Assembly (NCBI GenBank): GCA_051252005.1 | Contig: JBPOEZ010000003.1 | Location: 449,520-513,519, forward strand | DNA length: 64,000 nucleotides | Origin: JACOMS01 sp051252005 | GTDB lineage: Bacteria; Pseudomonadota; Alphaproteobacteria; Caulobacterales; Maricaulaceae | Direction of reading: 5' to 3' | Part shown: in pieces, positions 35,159 to 44,430 of the stretch | How the letters are laid out: the number at the start of each line of letters is the position of its first letter | Position numbering within the stretch: the stretch's first letter is position 1 | The notes under the pieces: generated by a model | Databases searched by the model: none | Seen by the model: only the letters and a program-made list of their open reading frames with translations | What the model was told of the DNA's origin: nothing | Made by a program: the position numbers and the translations under genes

Positions 35159-37033
35159 TGGCGGGTTCGCATTCAAAATATTCGCCATAGTTTCGTTAAG
35201 TTCAGCATTCCATGCACCCTGCCGCTCCCTTACTTTCTTGACCAATGCCTCATTTTCATGAGCCGGAACCTTAGCGTCGTAAAGACTAGCCACCTCGATC
35301 ATAGCCTCTCGGTCTGAGGCGTTGAATGCAGCGACCATAGCTTCCGCCTTGCTACGCGGTAATCCCATCGCTTCAAACGCTGAACGTCCCATGCGTAGAG
35401 AGCTGTCATAGGTTTCCCGAATAATATCTCGGCACCCTAATGCCCACAACTCATAAACATGGCCGCGATCTACGGCACGGGCGACGATGTGAATATCCGG
35501 ATACGTGTGGGTGACATATTTGACGAGCTGATTAATTTGCTCCTTCCCGTCAATGGTGACAATGAGCATTTTCGCGCGTGCAAGCCCCGCCGAGTTTAAA
35601 AGGTCAGGGCGTGTTGCATCACCAAAATAGGCATGAAATCCGAACATCCTCAGCATTTCGAGCTGCCTTGAGCTATAGTCAATTACAGTGGTTTTATAGC
35701 CTGCAGCAACGAGCATACGGTCAACAAGCCCGCCCATACGGCCACGACCCGCGATGATGATATGATCGTCAGCCTCTGGCATATCGTCCGCTTCTGGATC
35801 ACTCGTTTTGTTATATCGAGGCGCGATGACTCGGTCATAAAGAATAAACAGCCCCGGCGTTAACAGCATTGATAGCGCAACAATTAAGAGGAGTTGATCA
35901 GCTATCGCTTCTGGAATCACGCCCTGCGCGACCGTAAGCGATAGCAACACAAAGCCAAACTCACCAGCCTGCGCGAGGCCAAGCGCGAAGAGCCAGCGGT
36001 GACAGCCCCGTATTTTAAAGATAAAACTTAGTCCTAAAAGAATAGCCGCCTTGAGGATCATTAATCCCGCCGTTAAAAGTAGAATAGTCGACAAATTTTC
36101 GATGAGCAAAGCAAAGTTAATACCCGCGCCTACCGTCATAAAGAACAGCCCCAAGAGAAGTCCTTTGAACGGATCAATATCGGATTCAAGCTCGTGGCGA
36201 TATTCGCTATTGGCAAGAACAACACCAGCTAAAAAGGTTCCTAAAGCCGGAGATACGCCGACAAGGCTCATGAGAAGCGCGATCCCAATGACCATCATGA
36301 GCGCGGCAGCTGTAAACAATTCGCGGAGCTGCGCGGCGGCTATAAAACGGAAGACGGGGCGAGTTAGATGATTGCCGCAAAGGACAACCGCAGCAATAGC
36401 GCCCAAGGTCACCAAAGCCGTCTGCCACCCATTTAGACTATCAACAATGCTAAGATCTGGGCCGTGACTTGCGTCCCCGCCGCTATGAGCTGCCGCAGTG
36501 TTAATGATGTCCAAAAGCTCCGGCAGAGCTAGTAGCGGAATAAGCGCGAGCATCGGAATGACGGCAATATCTTGGAACAAAAGCACAGAGAAACTGGCTT
36601 GCCCGCCGTCAGATTTCATCAAGCCTTTTTCATTGAGCGTTTGCAAGACAATCGCTGTGGACGAAAGCGCGAGAACCAATCCGATCGCGAAGGCCACGGT
36701 CCAGGTTTGCCCGAGGGCAATCGCCGCAGCCATGACAGCTAAAGTCGTGATCACCACCTGCCCGCCACCAAGTCCCGTAAGTCTGTGCCGCATTTGCCAT
36801 AAAAGTTTCGGCTCTAATTCCAAACCGACAAGGAACAACATCATCACAACGCCAAACTCGGCGAAATGTTGAATGGCGATCACATCCACATGCAAAAGGG
36901 TTAGAATTGGCCCAATAATAATCCCCGCAATCAAATAGCCAAGGACGGAGCCCAGACCGAGACGCGAGGCAATCGGAACCGCGATCACCCCCGCACAAAG
37001 GAAAATAAAGGCCAAAAGAAGAAAACTGGTCAT
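35153..37033 (-). CDS. Monovalent cation:proton antiporter-2 (KefB/KefC-type) with TrkA-N domain
   Basis: A 626-residue CPA2-family transporter. The first 390 residues contain about twelve membrane helices, including SVLGYLIAGIIIGP and FLAGVVLANSEYRHELESDIDPFKGLLLGLFF-like segments typical of Kef. Residues about 410-540 are an RCK/TrkA-N domain with the nucleotide motif AGRGRMG and the later GDATRPDLL. It likely exports K+ or Na+ in exchange for protons, gated by nucleotide or glutathione adduct binding. Glutathione-specific Kef residues cannot be judged here, so I leave the symbol empty. Confidence 0.92.
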   Translation of the reverse strand: MTSFLLLAFIFLCAGVIAVPIASRLGLGSVLGYLIAGIIIGPILTLLHVDVIAIQHFAEFGVVMMLFLVGLELEPKLLWQMRHRLTGLGGGQVVITTLAVMAAAIALGQTWTVAFAIGLVLALSSTAIVLQTLNEKGLMKSDGGQASFSVLLFQDIAVIPMLALIPLLALPELLDIINTAAAHSGGDASHGPDLSIVDSLNGWQTALVTLGAIAAVVLCGNHLTRPVFRFIAAAQLRELFTAAALMMVIGIALLMSLVGVSPALGTFLAGVVLANSEYRHELESDIDPFKGLLLGLFFMTVGAGINFALLIENLSTILLLTAGLMILKAAILLGLSFIFKIRGCHRWLFALGLAQAGEFGFVLLSLTVAQGVIPEAIADQLLLIVALSMLLTPGLFILYDRVIAPRYNKTSDPEADDMPEADDHIIIAGRGRMGGLVDRMLVAAGYKTTVIDYSSRQLEMLRMFGFHAYFGDATRPDLLNSAGLARAKMLIVTIDGKEQINQLVKYVTHTYPDIHIVARAVDRGHVYELWALGCRDIIRETYDSSLRMGRSAFEAMGLPRSKAEAMVAAFNASDREAMIEVASLYDAKVPAHENEALVKKVRERQGAWNAELNETMANILNANPPS

Positions 37034-37164
37034 AGGACTGCCGGAAACTAACGCTTAAAAAGGCACTATATGGCGTGACCATTCGCCAATACTACCCCTA
37101 AAATATTCACGGGTCTCTGTCGTCATTGGTTGCCTTTCAGGTCTCTCGCCTTTACGGAGCGCTT

Positions 37165-37731
37165 ATGACATTTAAGTGTTTTGATATTAAGGGCCCGCTC
37201 CTCCTGCAAACCCCTGTTCACGGAGATGCGCGCGGATCGTTTTATGAGGCCTTCCATTTACCCAAGCTTATTGACGCGCTTGGGTTTAATCCCGGCTTTG
37301 TTCAGGATAATATTTCCCGCTCGGCAACGCGAGGAACCGTACGCGGTATGCACCTGCAAACACCGCCGGCCGCGCAGGCCAAGCTCTTGCGCTGCATTCA
37401 AGGTGCGATCCTTGACGTGATTGTTGATGTCCGCGCCGGATCGGCCACTTACGGGAAGGCTTTGTATTTCGATCTTACGCAAGATGATGGACAGTCCCTC
37501 TGGATTCCTGAAGGATTTCTGCATGGTTTCGCAACGAAAACAGATGATGTGGTCGTCGCTTATAAGGTCACGGATCACTATAATCATGATTGCGATCTGA
37601 GCATTGCGTGGGATGACGCTGATCTTGGTATTGATTGGCAGCTCGGAGACTGCGCGCCGACACTTTCCGATAAAGATAAAAACGGCCTATCGTTTGCAGA
37701 CTTTACATCGCCCTTCAAGGCGCTGTCATGA
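37165..37731 (+). CDS. rfbC: dTDP-4-dehydrorhamnose 3,5-epimerase
   Basis: A 188-residue cupin-type epimerase acting in dTDP-L-rhamnose synthesis. The motif GDARGSFYEAF, the catalytic-base region RGTVRGMHLQ and VDVRAGSATYGK are conserved, with the aromatic GFLHGFATK near the C-terminus. ATG 37165 (MTFKCFDIKG) is preceded by CGGAGC; an in-frame ATG at 37126 adds 13 residues and lacks an RBS. The stop overlaps the rfbB ATG by four bases, the first of three tight junctions in this operon. Confidence 0.95.
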   Translation: MTFKCFDIKGPLLLQTPVHGDARGSFYEAFHLPKLIDALGFNPGFVQDNISRSATRGTVRGMHLQTPPAAQAKLLRCIQGAILDVIVDVRAGSATYGKALYFDLTQDDGQSLWIPEGFLHGFATKTDDVVVAYKVTDHYNHDCDLSIAWDDADLGIDWQLGDCAPTLSDKDKNGLSFADFTSPFKALS

Positions 37732-38783
37732 CGTTATTAATTACAGGCGGCGCCGGATTTATTGGATCCGCGCTCGTCCGCTTAGCCCTGTCTGAAGGCC
37801 GGAGCGTTGTTAATATCGACTGCCTCACATACGCCGCTAATTTAGACAATTTATCACCTGCGCTGCCAGATGAAAATTACCGGTTTGAAAAAATCGATAT
37901 ACGCGACGCGGACGCCGTGCAGCGTGTGTTTAACACTCACCGCCCTAGCCAAGTCATCCATCTTGCTGCCGAGAGCCACGTTGATCGTTCTATCGACGGG
38001 CCAGAAGATTTCATGACAACCAACGTAAACGGCACGTTTAATATGCTTGAGGCGGCGCGAAAATTTTATAGCGGCCTTGAAGGCGCGGCCCGAGAGGCTT
38101 TCCGCTTTGTCCACGTCTCAACCGACGAAGTTTACGGCGACCTTTCGGAAACTGATCCCGCCTTCACCGAAACACACCCCTACAATCCAAGCTCCCCCTA
38201 CTCTGCATCCAAAGCCTCCAGCGATCATCTCGCGCGGGCATGGGGACGCACATATAGCCTCCCTGTTATTGTCACCAACTGTTCGAATAATTACGGGCCT
38301 TACCAGTTCCCCGAAAAACTTATCCCCGTTGTGATTTTGAAATGCCTCGCAGGAGAGCCCATCCCAGTTTACGGCCAAGGCACGAATATTCGCGATTGGC
38401 TTTATGTGGGTGATCATGCCCGCGCGCTGCTTATGGTGGCCGAGAGCGGCAAGTCCGGAGAAACTTACAATATTGGCGGCGACAATGAACGGCGAAACAT
38501 TGATCTCGTGCAAACACTTTGCAGGTTAATGGATGAACTGCGCCCTGCCAAAGACGGCACGTCTTACACCTCTCTCATCAGCTTCGTCGATGACCGCCCC
38601 GGTCATGACCGCCGCTACGCGATTGACGCGACTAAGATTAAGGCCGAGCTTGGATGGACACCGACCATAAGCGTGGACGCAGGGTTTAAGCAAACCGTTC
38701 AGTGGTATCTTGATAATCAAGCTTGGTGGCAGCCGCTCCTCGCCGTTCGCAAAGTCTCGGAAAGACAGGGCAAACTGTCGTGA
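37728..38783 (+). CDS. rfbB: dTDP-glucose 4,6-dehydratase
   Basis: A 351-residue short-chain dehydrogenase/reductase of the extended type that converts dTDP-glucose to dTDP-4-keto-6-deoxyglucose. The nucleotide motif TGGAGFIGSA is at the N-terminus, HVSTDEVYGDL gives the Thr-Asp-Glu catalytic residues, and YSASKA the Tyr/Lys pair. ATG overlaps the rfbC stop (ATGA) and the stop overlaps the rfbD start (GTGA). Confidence 0.96.
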   Translation: MTLLITGGAGFIGSALVRLALSEGRSVVNIDCLTYAANLDNLSPALPDENYRFEKIDIRDADAVQRVFNTHRPSQVIHLAAESHVDRSIDGPEDFMTTNVNGTFNMLEAARKFYSGLEGAAREAFRFVHVSTDEVYGDLSETDPAFTETHPYNPSSPYSASKASSDHLARAWGRTYSLPVIVTNCSNNYGPYQFPEKLIPVVILKCLAGEPIPVYGQGTNIRDWLYVGDHARALLMVAESGKSGETYNIGGDNERRNIDLVQTLCRLMDELRPAKDGTSYTSLISFVDDRPGHDRRYAIDATKIKAELGWTPTISVDAGFKQTVQWYLDNQAWWQPLLAVRKVSERQGKLS

Positions 38784-39637
38784 GAGCCTACCTTATTGTT
38801 GGACAAAACGGGCAGGTCTCGCGGGCTATGCAGCGCTCCCTCACGGCGCGGTCCATGCCATTCAAGGTCATTGGGTCAGCCGATAGTGATCTGTCGAAAA
38901 ACCCTGAAGCCGCCAATGCCATCATTTCAAAAGGCACCTATGCCGCCGTAATAAATTGCAGCGCCTATACCCATGTGGACAAAGCGGAAACCGATATTCA
39001 ATCCGCTGAAAAACTCAACACTCACGCCCCTGCCCATATGGCCAAAGCCTGCGCGCAAAGCGGCACACCCTTCCTGCACCTCTCTACGGATTATGTTTTT
39101 GATGGCCGCAAAGGCGCGCCTTACCTTCCAAGCGACCAGACAAATCCCCTTAATGTTTACGGCCGCACCAAAGCGGCGGGTGAACAAGAGGTTTTGAAGG
39201 CTGGAGGCCAAAGCCTGATCGTAAGAACAAGCTGGGTTTATGACGGGATAGGCGCGAACTTTTTGACCACCATGCTTAGGCTTGCCAAAACCCATAAGGC
39301 GCTTTCCATTGTTGATGACCAAATCGGGCGGCCAACCTATGCAGGACATCTCGCCGAAGCCTGCCTTGCCGCGCTCCTGCACATGCCGGAGACGCCGGCG
39401 CTTTATCACGTCACCAATACGGGCAAGCCTGTCAGCTGGGCGAAGTTTGCCCGCGCTATATTTAACGCCTCAAGCTTCTCCCCTGAGATTACCCCCATCA
39501 GCACAGAAGCGTTCGCTGCCCCAGCGCCGCGTCCCGCCTATTCAGTTCTATCGACCTCCGCTTTTGAGCAGACTTTCAATCATCCCCTCCAACCATGGCA
39601 AACCGGGCTTATGCACGCTTTGCAGGAACACTCATAA
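38780..39637 (+). CDS. rfbD: dTDP-4-dehydrorhamnose reductase
   Basis: A 285-residue NAD(P)H-dependent reductase making dTDP-L-rhamnose. The N-terminal GQNGQVSRA is the family's dinucleotide motif, LSTDYVFDGRKGAPY carries the active-site residues, and VYGRTKAAGE the Tyr/Lys pair. I use GTG 38780, which overlaps the rfbB stop (GTGA); an ATG at 38723 would lie within rfbB. The glucose-1-phosphate thymidylyltransferase gene (rfbA) is not in this operon. Confidence 0.95.
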   Translation: MRAYLIVGQNGQVSRAMQRSLTARSMPFKVIGSADSDLSKNPEAANAIISKGTYAAVINCSAYTHVDKAETDIQSAEKLNTHAPAHMAKACAQSGTPFLHLSTDYVFDGRKGAPYLPSDQTNPLNVYGRTKAAGEQEVLKAGGQSLIVRTSWVYDGIGANFLTTMLRLAKTHKALSIVDDQIGRPTYAGHLAEACLAALLHMPETPALYHVTNTGKPVSWAKFARAIFNASSFSPEITPISTEAFAAPAPRPAYSVLSTSAFEQTFNHPLQPWQTGLMHALQEHS

Positions 39638-41445
39638 TGGCCCCGCCGCTTCTTACCCTTGATAATATTCACCTCACTTTTGGCACCACGCCGCTTCTTG
39701 AAGGCGCGTCTTTGACCATTCACACCGGAGACCGGATGTGCCTTGTTGGCCGCAACGGCTCGGGCAAATCCACGCTCCTCAAAATTGCTGCCGGATTGGT
39801 CGAAGCTGATGACGGGGAACGGTTTTTAAAACCTGGCGTGACCATGCGCTATCTCCCGCAAGAACCTGACCTATCCGCCTACGATACGATCGAAGATTAT
39901 GTTCGCGACGGACTCACTGGCGCGGATCAGGCCTACCGCATCCCCTACCTTTTGGACGCGCTTGGATTAACAGGGCAGGAAAGCACCGCGCACTTGTCGG
40001 GCGGAGAAGCTCGCCGCGCCGCGCTCATTCGCACGCTTGCTCCAGAACCAGATATTCTCATGCTCGACGAGCCGACAAACCACTTGGACCTTCCCGCTAT
40101 TGAATGGCTAGAAGGCGAGCTCTCTGGCATGTCATCGGCGATCATTTTGATCTCTCATGATAGACGGTTTCTCGAATCTCTTTCGCGCAAAACCATCTGG
40201 ATGGACCGCGGCGAAACACGCGTGCTTGACCACGGGTTTGGCGAGTTTGAAGATTGGCGCGACCGCTTCATCGAAGAAGAAGAGCTGGAGCGCCATAAGC
40301 TCAACCGCAAGATCGTCCGCGAACAGCACTGGGTAGTTCACGGAGTTAGCGGCCGCCGCAAACGCAATGTGCGCCGCCTCAAAGAACTCGGCAACCTACG
40401 CAACCAAGTCAAAGAGCAAAGACAGGTTAAGGGCGATGTAGCCTTCACCACAGTCGACGCAGCCTCATCAGGAAAAGCCGTCGCGCGGCTAGAAAACGTG
40501 TCTAAAGCCTTCGACGGACGCCCTATCGTCAATGACCTTTCCATCCGCATTGGGCGCGGCGAACGCATTGGCCTTGTCGGGCCCAATGGCTCTGGCAAAA
40601 CCACTCTGCTCAAGCTCATCATGGGCGAGTATGAGGCCGATAGCGGCAACATCACATTAGGCGTTAACTTAGAACCGCTGATCGTTGACCAAAAACGCGA
40701 GAGCCTAAATCCAGAATGGACACTGTCCGAAGCCCTCACTGACGGCGGCGGCGATAATGTTATTATTGGCGATAAATCCGTCCATGTGATCCGCTATATG
40801 AAGGACTTTTTGTTCCTGCCAGAACAGGCCCGAACACCTATTCATGTACTCTCCGGCGGGGAACGCGGAAGATTGCAACTGGCGCGCGGTTTACGGCTAC
40901 CGTCTAACCTTCTTGTCCTCGATGAACCGACCAATGATTTGGATTTGGAAACGCTGGATCTTTTGCAGGAACTTGTTGCCGAGTATAACGGCACGGTTCT
41001 CCTTGTCAGCCATGATAGGGACTTTATTGACCGCACAGTCACGCGCACGATTGCCTATGAAGGCGACGGCGACTGGCAGGTCTATGCGGGCGGCTATACG
41101 GATATGGTTCGGCAGCGCGGCGAAGGCGTGACGCAGCGCAAAGCCGCGCAGCAGCAAGCCAAAAACTCTGGCAATAAAACGGCAAGCAGCACAGACAACA
41201 GCGCGCCTAAGGCCAAGCTCAGCTATAAACATAAATTTAGGCTTGAAAAATTACCGGGCGAGATAGAAGCCGCGAATGCGCGCCTCGCATCGCTCGAAGC
41301 CAAGATGGCCGATGCAGACTTTTTTACAAAAGATCCGGACGGGTTCAATAAAGTCGTTGAAACTTTGGGCGACGTTCACGAACGGATCGACGCTCTGGAA
41401 ACCGAATGGCTCGAACTTGAAGCCCTCAAAGAAGAGGCCGGATAA
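39637..41445 (+). CDS. uup: ABC-F ATPase, Uup-like
   Basis: A 602-residue soluble ABC protein with two nucleotide-binding domains. Walker A motifs GRNGSGKST and GPNGSGKTT, two LSGGE signatures, and Walker B ILMLDEPTNHLD and LLVLDEPTNDLD are present. The C-terminal 80 residues (KLSYKHKFRLEKLPGEIEAA onward) form the coiled-coil that marks Uup. Uup acts on ribosomes or branched DNA intermediates. I start at ATG 39637, which overlaps the rfbD stop by one base (TAATG), over an internal frame at 39595. Its link to rhamnose genes is positional only. Confidence 0.93.
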   Translation: MAPPLLTLDNIHLTFGTTPLLEGASLTIHTGDRMCLVGRNGSGKSTLLKIAAGLVEADDGERFLKPGVTMRYLPQEPDLSAYDTIEDYVRDGLTGADQAYRIPYLLDALGLTGQESTAHLSGGEARRAALIRTLAPEPDILMLDEPTNHLDLPAIEWLEGELSGMSSAIILISHDRRFLESLSRKTIWMDRGETRVLDHGFGEFEDWRDRFIEEEELERHKLNRKIVREQHWVVHGVSGRRKRNVRRLKELGNLRNQVKEQRQVKGDVAFTTVDAASSGKAVARLENVSKAFDGRPIVNDLSIRIGRGERIGLVGPNGSGKTTLLKLIMGEYEADSGNITLGVNLEPLIVDQKRESLNPEWTLSEALTDGGGDNVIIGDKSVHVIRYMKDFLFLPEQARTPIHVLSGGERGRLQLARGLRLPSNLLVLDEPTNDLDLETLDLLQELVAEYNGTVLLVSHDRDFIDRTVTRTIAYEGDGDWQVYAGGYTDMVRQRGEGVTQRKAAQQQAKNSGNKTASSTDNSAPKAKLSYKHKFRLEKLPGEIEAANARLASLEAKMADADFFTKDPDGFNKVVETLGDVHERIDALETEWLELEALKEEAG

Positions 41446-41460
41446 ATCCGGCCCTTTTCC
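41436..41460 (+). terminator. Rho-independent terminator of the rfb-uup operon
   Basis: GGCCGG, loop ataaat, CCGGCC followed by CTTTT. The stem overlaps the last codons of uup, including its stop. Confidence 0.8.
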
Positions 41461-41465
41461 TACAT

Positions 41466-43169
41466 TTACTTCACTAATCTCGCGCCGTCATCCGACTTTG
41501 GCAGGAGCGGCGGGATACCGCCTTTAACGTAATCAACAGAGACCGCCGCTTTGGTTTCTCCGGCAAAGGTGACTTGGTGAGCGATAAAGGATGTCGCCGG
41601 CGCGCGCGCGCCTAGCACACTGTCGCCCAGAACATCCAACGCCTGTGTGGGGAAATACATGGTACCCGTAACGTTAAGTTCGCCGCCGCTAGAGATCAAA
41701 TTCACGCCAGTAATTCCCGACGGTGCGCTTGGGTCTGAGCTTGGTGCTTCATCTGCATAAATGCTCTCGGCAGCAGAACTCATATAAGCCAAATTATTTT
41801 GAAGTGATCCTGTGCCTCCGCCAGTAGAAGACGTTGACCCATTGCGATCTTGGAAGAACGCCAAGCCCGCCATACTGCCTGACCTTGGCGCCTTAATATC
41901 AACATAGGAACCACTTTCGACGGTCACAACGGCGTTGTTTCCAGTCAAGACATAAGACACATCCTGTGCATCTGCCTCTGCGCCATTTTTAAACGTTAAA
42001 GGCCCGTCTTTTATAATATAAGTACCGGGCATAAATGTAACATTTACGCCGTCAACAGTCAGACCTCCGCAATATGTACCTGGGTAGTAGATACCATTAT
42101 CAGCTGTATAGTTGGCAGATTCGCGCTGACCAACCATTTCGGGGCCATAGTCGGCGAGCACGCGCCTCAGGTCAGCAGCGGAAACACCCAATGTTTCCAT
42201 ACGACTTTCTGGTAACGGGGCATGAATGTCCCATATCGAATGCATTTCGCCCAACTGACAGTTTCCTGTAATTGCGTCACAGTGATAGTGTTGGTGTTGC
42301 CCATCTACGATATTTGCAACACCGGGCACTCCGATGTGGCTATAAGCTTTTTCTCCGAGTATACTGACTATCATCGGGGGTAAATAAACAATACCCGACG
42401 GATCAGCGCCCCGACCAAAGGGGCTCGACTGCGCCTCTGCCTCTGTTGGCAATGGATTTGTACCGCCCGCAAAAATCGTGTTTGGCATGCAAACGCCAGC
42501 CTTAGGCGCGACTCTATTCTCGTATGGGTCATCAATCACGCGGCATTCTCCGCGCATGGCGGGTTTGAATTTACCGTCCCCTCCCCCTGCCGAACAGAAG
42601 GACTTTGCAATAGGGTCGTATCGTGAGCTCGATAATATGCCCTGAGGGTGCTTAGAATTGGATTGAACGGCGCAAGACGGCGAATTAAACTCTGTTGAAT
42701 CGAGGAAACGGAGCTTGCCTTCGCCCTCACCAGCTAGGGCAAGGACGCAGATCGTGTTTTCACGGTTCATTTCGGCGATACTAAGTTCACCAACCTCAAA
42801 CCCCGCCACACCAACGGAGCGCGCCAATGACGCCTCTTTCATGCCCTTGGCGCTCATCTCAACACGTCCATCTGTGGCATTAACATCTAATACTAATTTA
42901 GCTTGCCCAGCATAATGAGCGTTAAAGACCTCTATTGCCAAGTCTTGTTTTTGGGACGTGGTCACGCTTTCGTTTGAGACTGCCGTCAGCACAGCCGCAT
43001 CTAGCGCGCTTTTTATGCTAGCGCGATCTTTCTCGACGCCGCGAAAATCAACAACGTAAGTCGTGGCAACAAGGACTGGAAATGCTGCAACGCCAAACCA
43101 AATCGCAAACTGGCCTGAGTCCGCTTTGGCAAAACGGCTTATTGATTTTTTTATCTGTTTTACGAGCAC
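41466..43169 (-). CDS. TadE/TadG-like surface protein with predicted beta-rich C-terminus
   Basis: A 567-residue protein. The first 60 residues match Flp-pilus assembly TadG-type proteins: a basic cytoplasmic start, the SGQFAIWFGVAAFPVLVATTYVVD helix and the following KSALDAAVLTAV pattern. The rest is extracytoplasmic, with six to eight cysteines around residues 140-350 and a C-terminal 200 residues of repeated Gly/Asn/Val strands (GLTVDGVNVTFMPGTYIIKD and so on) suggestive of a beta-helix. No other tad genes are here. A CtrA box is 72 bases upstream. Function is probably in pilus-related surface structure, unproven. Confidence 0.75.
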   Translation of the reverse strand: MLVKQIKKSISRFAKADSGQFAIWFGVAAFPVLVATTYVVDFRGVEKDRASIKSALDAAVLTAVSNESVTTSQKQDLAIEVFNAHYAGQAKLVLDVNATDGRVEMSAKGMKEASLARSVGVAGFEVGELSIAEMNRENTICVLALAGEGEGKLRFLDSTEFNSPSCAVQSNSKHPQGILSSSRYDPIAKSFCSAGGGDGKFKPAMRGECRVIDDPYENRVAPKAGVCMPNTIFAGGTNPLPTEAEAQSSPFGRGADPSGIVYLPPMIVSILGEKAYSHIGVPGVANIVDGQHQHYHCDAITGNCQLGEMHSIWDIHAPLPESRMETLGVSAADLRRVLADYGPEMVGQRESANYTADNGIYYPGTYCGGLTVDGVNVTFMPGTYIIKDGPLTFKNGAEADAQDVSYVLTGNNAVVTVESGSYVDIKAPRSGSMAGLAFFQDRNGSTSSTGGGTGSLQNNLAYMSSAAESIYADEAPSSDPSAPSGITGVNLISSGGELNVTGTMYFPTQALDVLGDSVLGARAPATSFIAHQVTFAGETKAAVSVDYVKGGIPPLLPKSDDGARLVK

Positions 43170-43571
43170 AACTTAAACTCACCTTGAATATCTTCCCCCT
43201 ATATTAGTAAAAGCTCATTAAAATTAAATTGGGAAGTAAGGTTAAAACGGCCTTAATAAGCTCGGGTTTTACGGGGGCGGCTCTAAGTTCAGTAGCCACT
43301 GAATCCACCTTGGCAGACATCAAACCGAGATCGCTCCAGCGAAATACCGCTTTTGATATGATCCGCAGCCACAAAGACCTTAATCTCTTTGGAGGTTTAT
43401 TTCACGCTCTTTTCCACATTCTGCCTTGCTATTACATCGAAAGCGCTAAAACTATTTGAACCGCACAGCTTGTAATAGGTGAGCATCCCAACGAAACTCT
43501 TTCAAGCGCTGCATCCAAACGCAGGCCCCGTGACGTCTTAGGAATGTCAGGTAAATTATAGGAGACACCTC
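43170..43571. other. 402-base intergenic region with CtrA box
   Basis: It lies between the divergent TadG-like gene and the DUF6249-like gene. It contains the CtrA box at 43241-43256. A possible 76-codon frame from TTG 43229 has no RBS, so I regard it as non-coding. I see no terminator or RNA gene. AGGAGACACCTC at its right end is the RBS of the next gene. Confidence 0.55.
43241..43256 (-). promoter_or_regulatory. CtrA box upstream of the TadG-like gene
   Basis: Read on the minus strand this is TTAA-GGCCGTT-TTAAC, an exact full CtrA-binding consensus. It is 72 bases upstream of the TadG-like start at 43169. Confidence 0.65.
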
Positions 43572-43940
43572 ATGGAAGAAACAATCGCTATTTTAGGCAT
43601 TTTCGGGTCCATCCCATTCATTGTATTTTTAGTCTTCTTTTTCAGGTCAAGGGCACACGCACGCACAACCCTTCTCATTGAAAAAATGATAGATAAAGGC
43701 GAACCGATAACGCCGGAAATCGTCCGCACGCTGGGTATTCGCGCGGGCAATGTTCACGCCGACCTCAAGACCGGCATGATTTTGATCGCCATTGGCTTTG
43801 CCATGACCATCCTCGGCCAAGTCATTCCCGAAGAAGAGGCCCATACGGCCATGACCGGCGTGGCTATGTTCCCGCTCTTTGTCGGCCTTGCATACGTCGC
43901 CTTCTGGTTTTTCTTTGGCCGCAAATCTGCGGCTGAATAA
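43572..43940 (+). CDS. DUF6249-like membrane protein
   Basis: A 122-residue protein with three hydrophobic helices (about 5-24, 68-86 and 95-114) and a basic cytoplasmic loop between the first two (RSRAHARTTLLIEKMIDKGEPITPEIV). This arrangement fits the DUF6249 family, which is of unknown function and often lies next to ECF sigma factor genes. AGGAGACACCTC precedes its ATG. The frame of the sigma factor begins inside this gene, so the two are coupled. Confidence 0.75.
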   Translation: MEETIAILGIFGSIPFIVFLVFFFRSRAHARTTLLIEKMIDKGEPITPEIVRTLGIRAGNVHADLKTGMILIAIGFAMTILGQVIPEEEAHTAMTGVAMFPLFVGLAYVAFWFFFGRKSAAE

Positions 43941-44430
43941 TATCGGGAGAGACGCTACATTCACGCGATTGGTCCGCGCCCATCAGGGCGCGATCAGGGC
44001 CTTTCTACGCCGCCTAACCCGCAATCACGCACTTGCGGATGATCTCGCTCAGGTCACGTTTTTAAAAGCTTACGAGAAACAGAGCCTTTTGCGGGACGAC
44101 AAAACTGCCAAAGCGTGGCTTTTCCAAATCGCTTACCGAACTTTCCTTGACGAATACCGGAAAACGACAAGACGCAACGCCCTCACCGAGCACCCTATCG
44201 ATGAGCCTGTCCCCGAGGCGCAGCCGGGCCTCGCCTCCGACATAGAAAAAGCCATGAACAGGCTACCGGAAGAGTGCCGCGCCGTGGTAATATTATGTCT
44301 TTCCCACGGCCTTTCGCACAGCGAGGCTGCCCGTGTGACTAACCTTCCGATTGGCACAGTGAAATCACATGTGAGCCGCGGGAAATCAAAATTACGGGCT
44401 TTTCTTTTTGCTTATGAGACCTCACAATGA
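43879..44430 (+). CDS. ECF-family RNA polymerase sigma factor
   Basis: An ECF sigma factor of up to 183 residues. Sigma region 2 is visible as FTRLVRAHQGAIRAFLRRLTRNHALADDLAQVTFLKAYEK, and region 4 as AVVILCLSHGLSHSEAARVTNLPIGTVKSHVSRGKSKL. The start is uncertain: the earliest frame opens at TTG 43879, but the domain only needs to start near 43940, and GGGAGAG at 43943-43949 has no good ATG/GTG after it. It overlaps the DUF6249-like gene and the next membrane-protein gene (ATGA). Confidence 0.85.
   Translation: MSALHTSPSGFSLAANLRLNNIGRDATFTRLVRAHQGAIRAFLRRLTRNHALADDLAQVTFLKAYEKQSLLRDDKTAKAWLFQIAYRTFLDEYRKTTRRNALTEHPIDEPVPEAQPGLASDIEKAMNRLPEECRAVVILCLSHGLSHSEAARVTNLPIGTVKSHVSRGKSKLRAFLFAYETSQ

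Noticed and set aside
43229..43459. A 76-codon frame in the spacer before the DUF6249-like gene
   Set aside because: It starts with TTG, has no RBS and overlaps the CtrA box.
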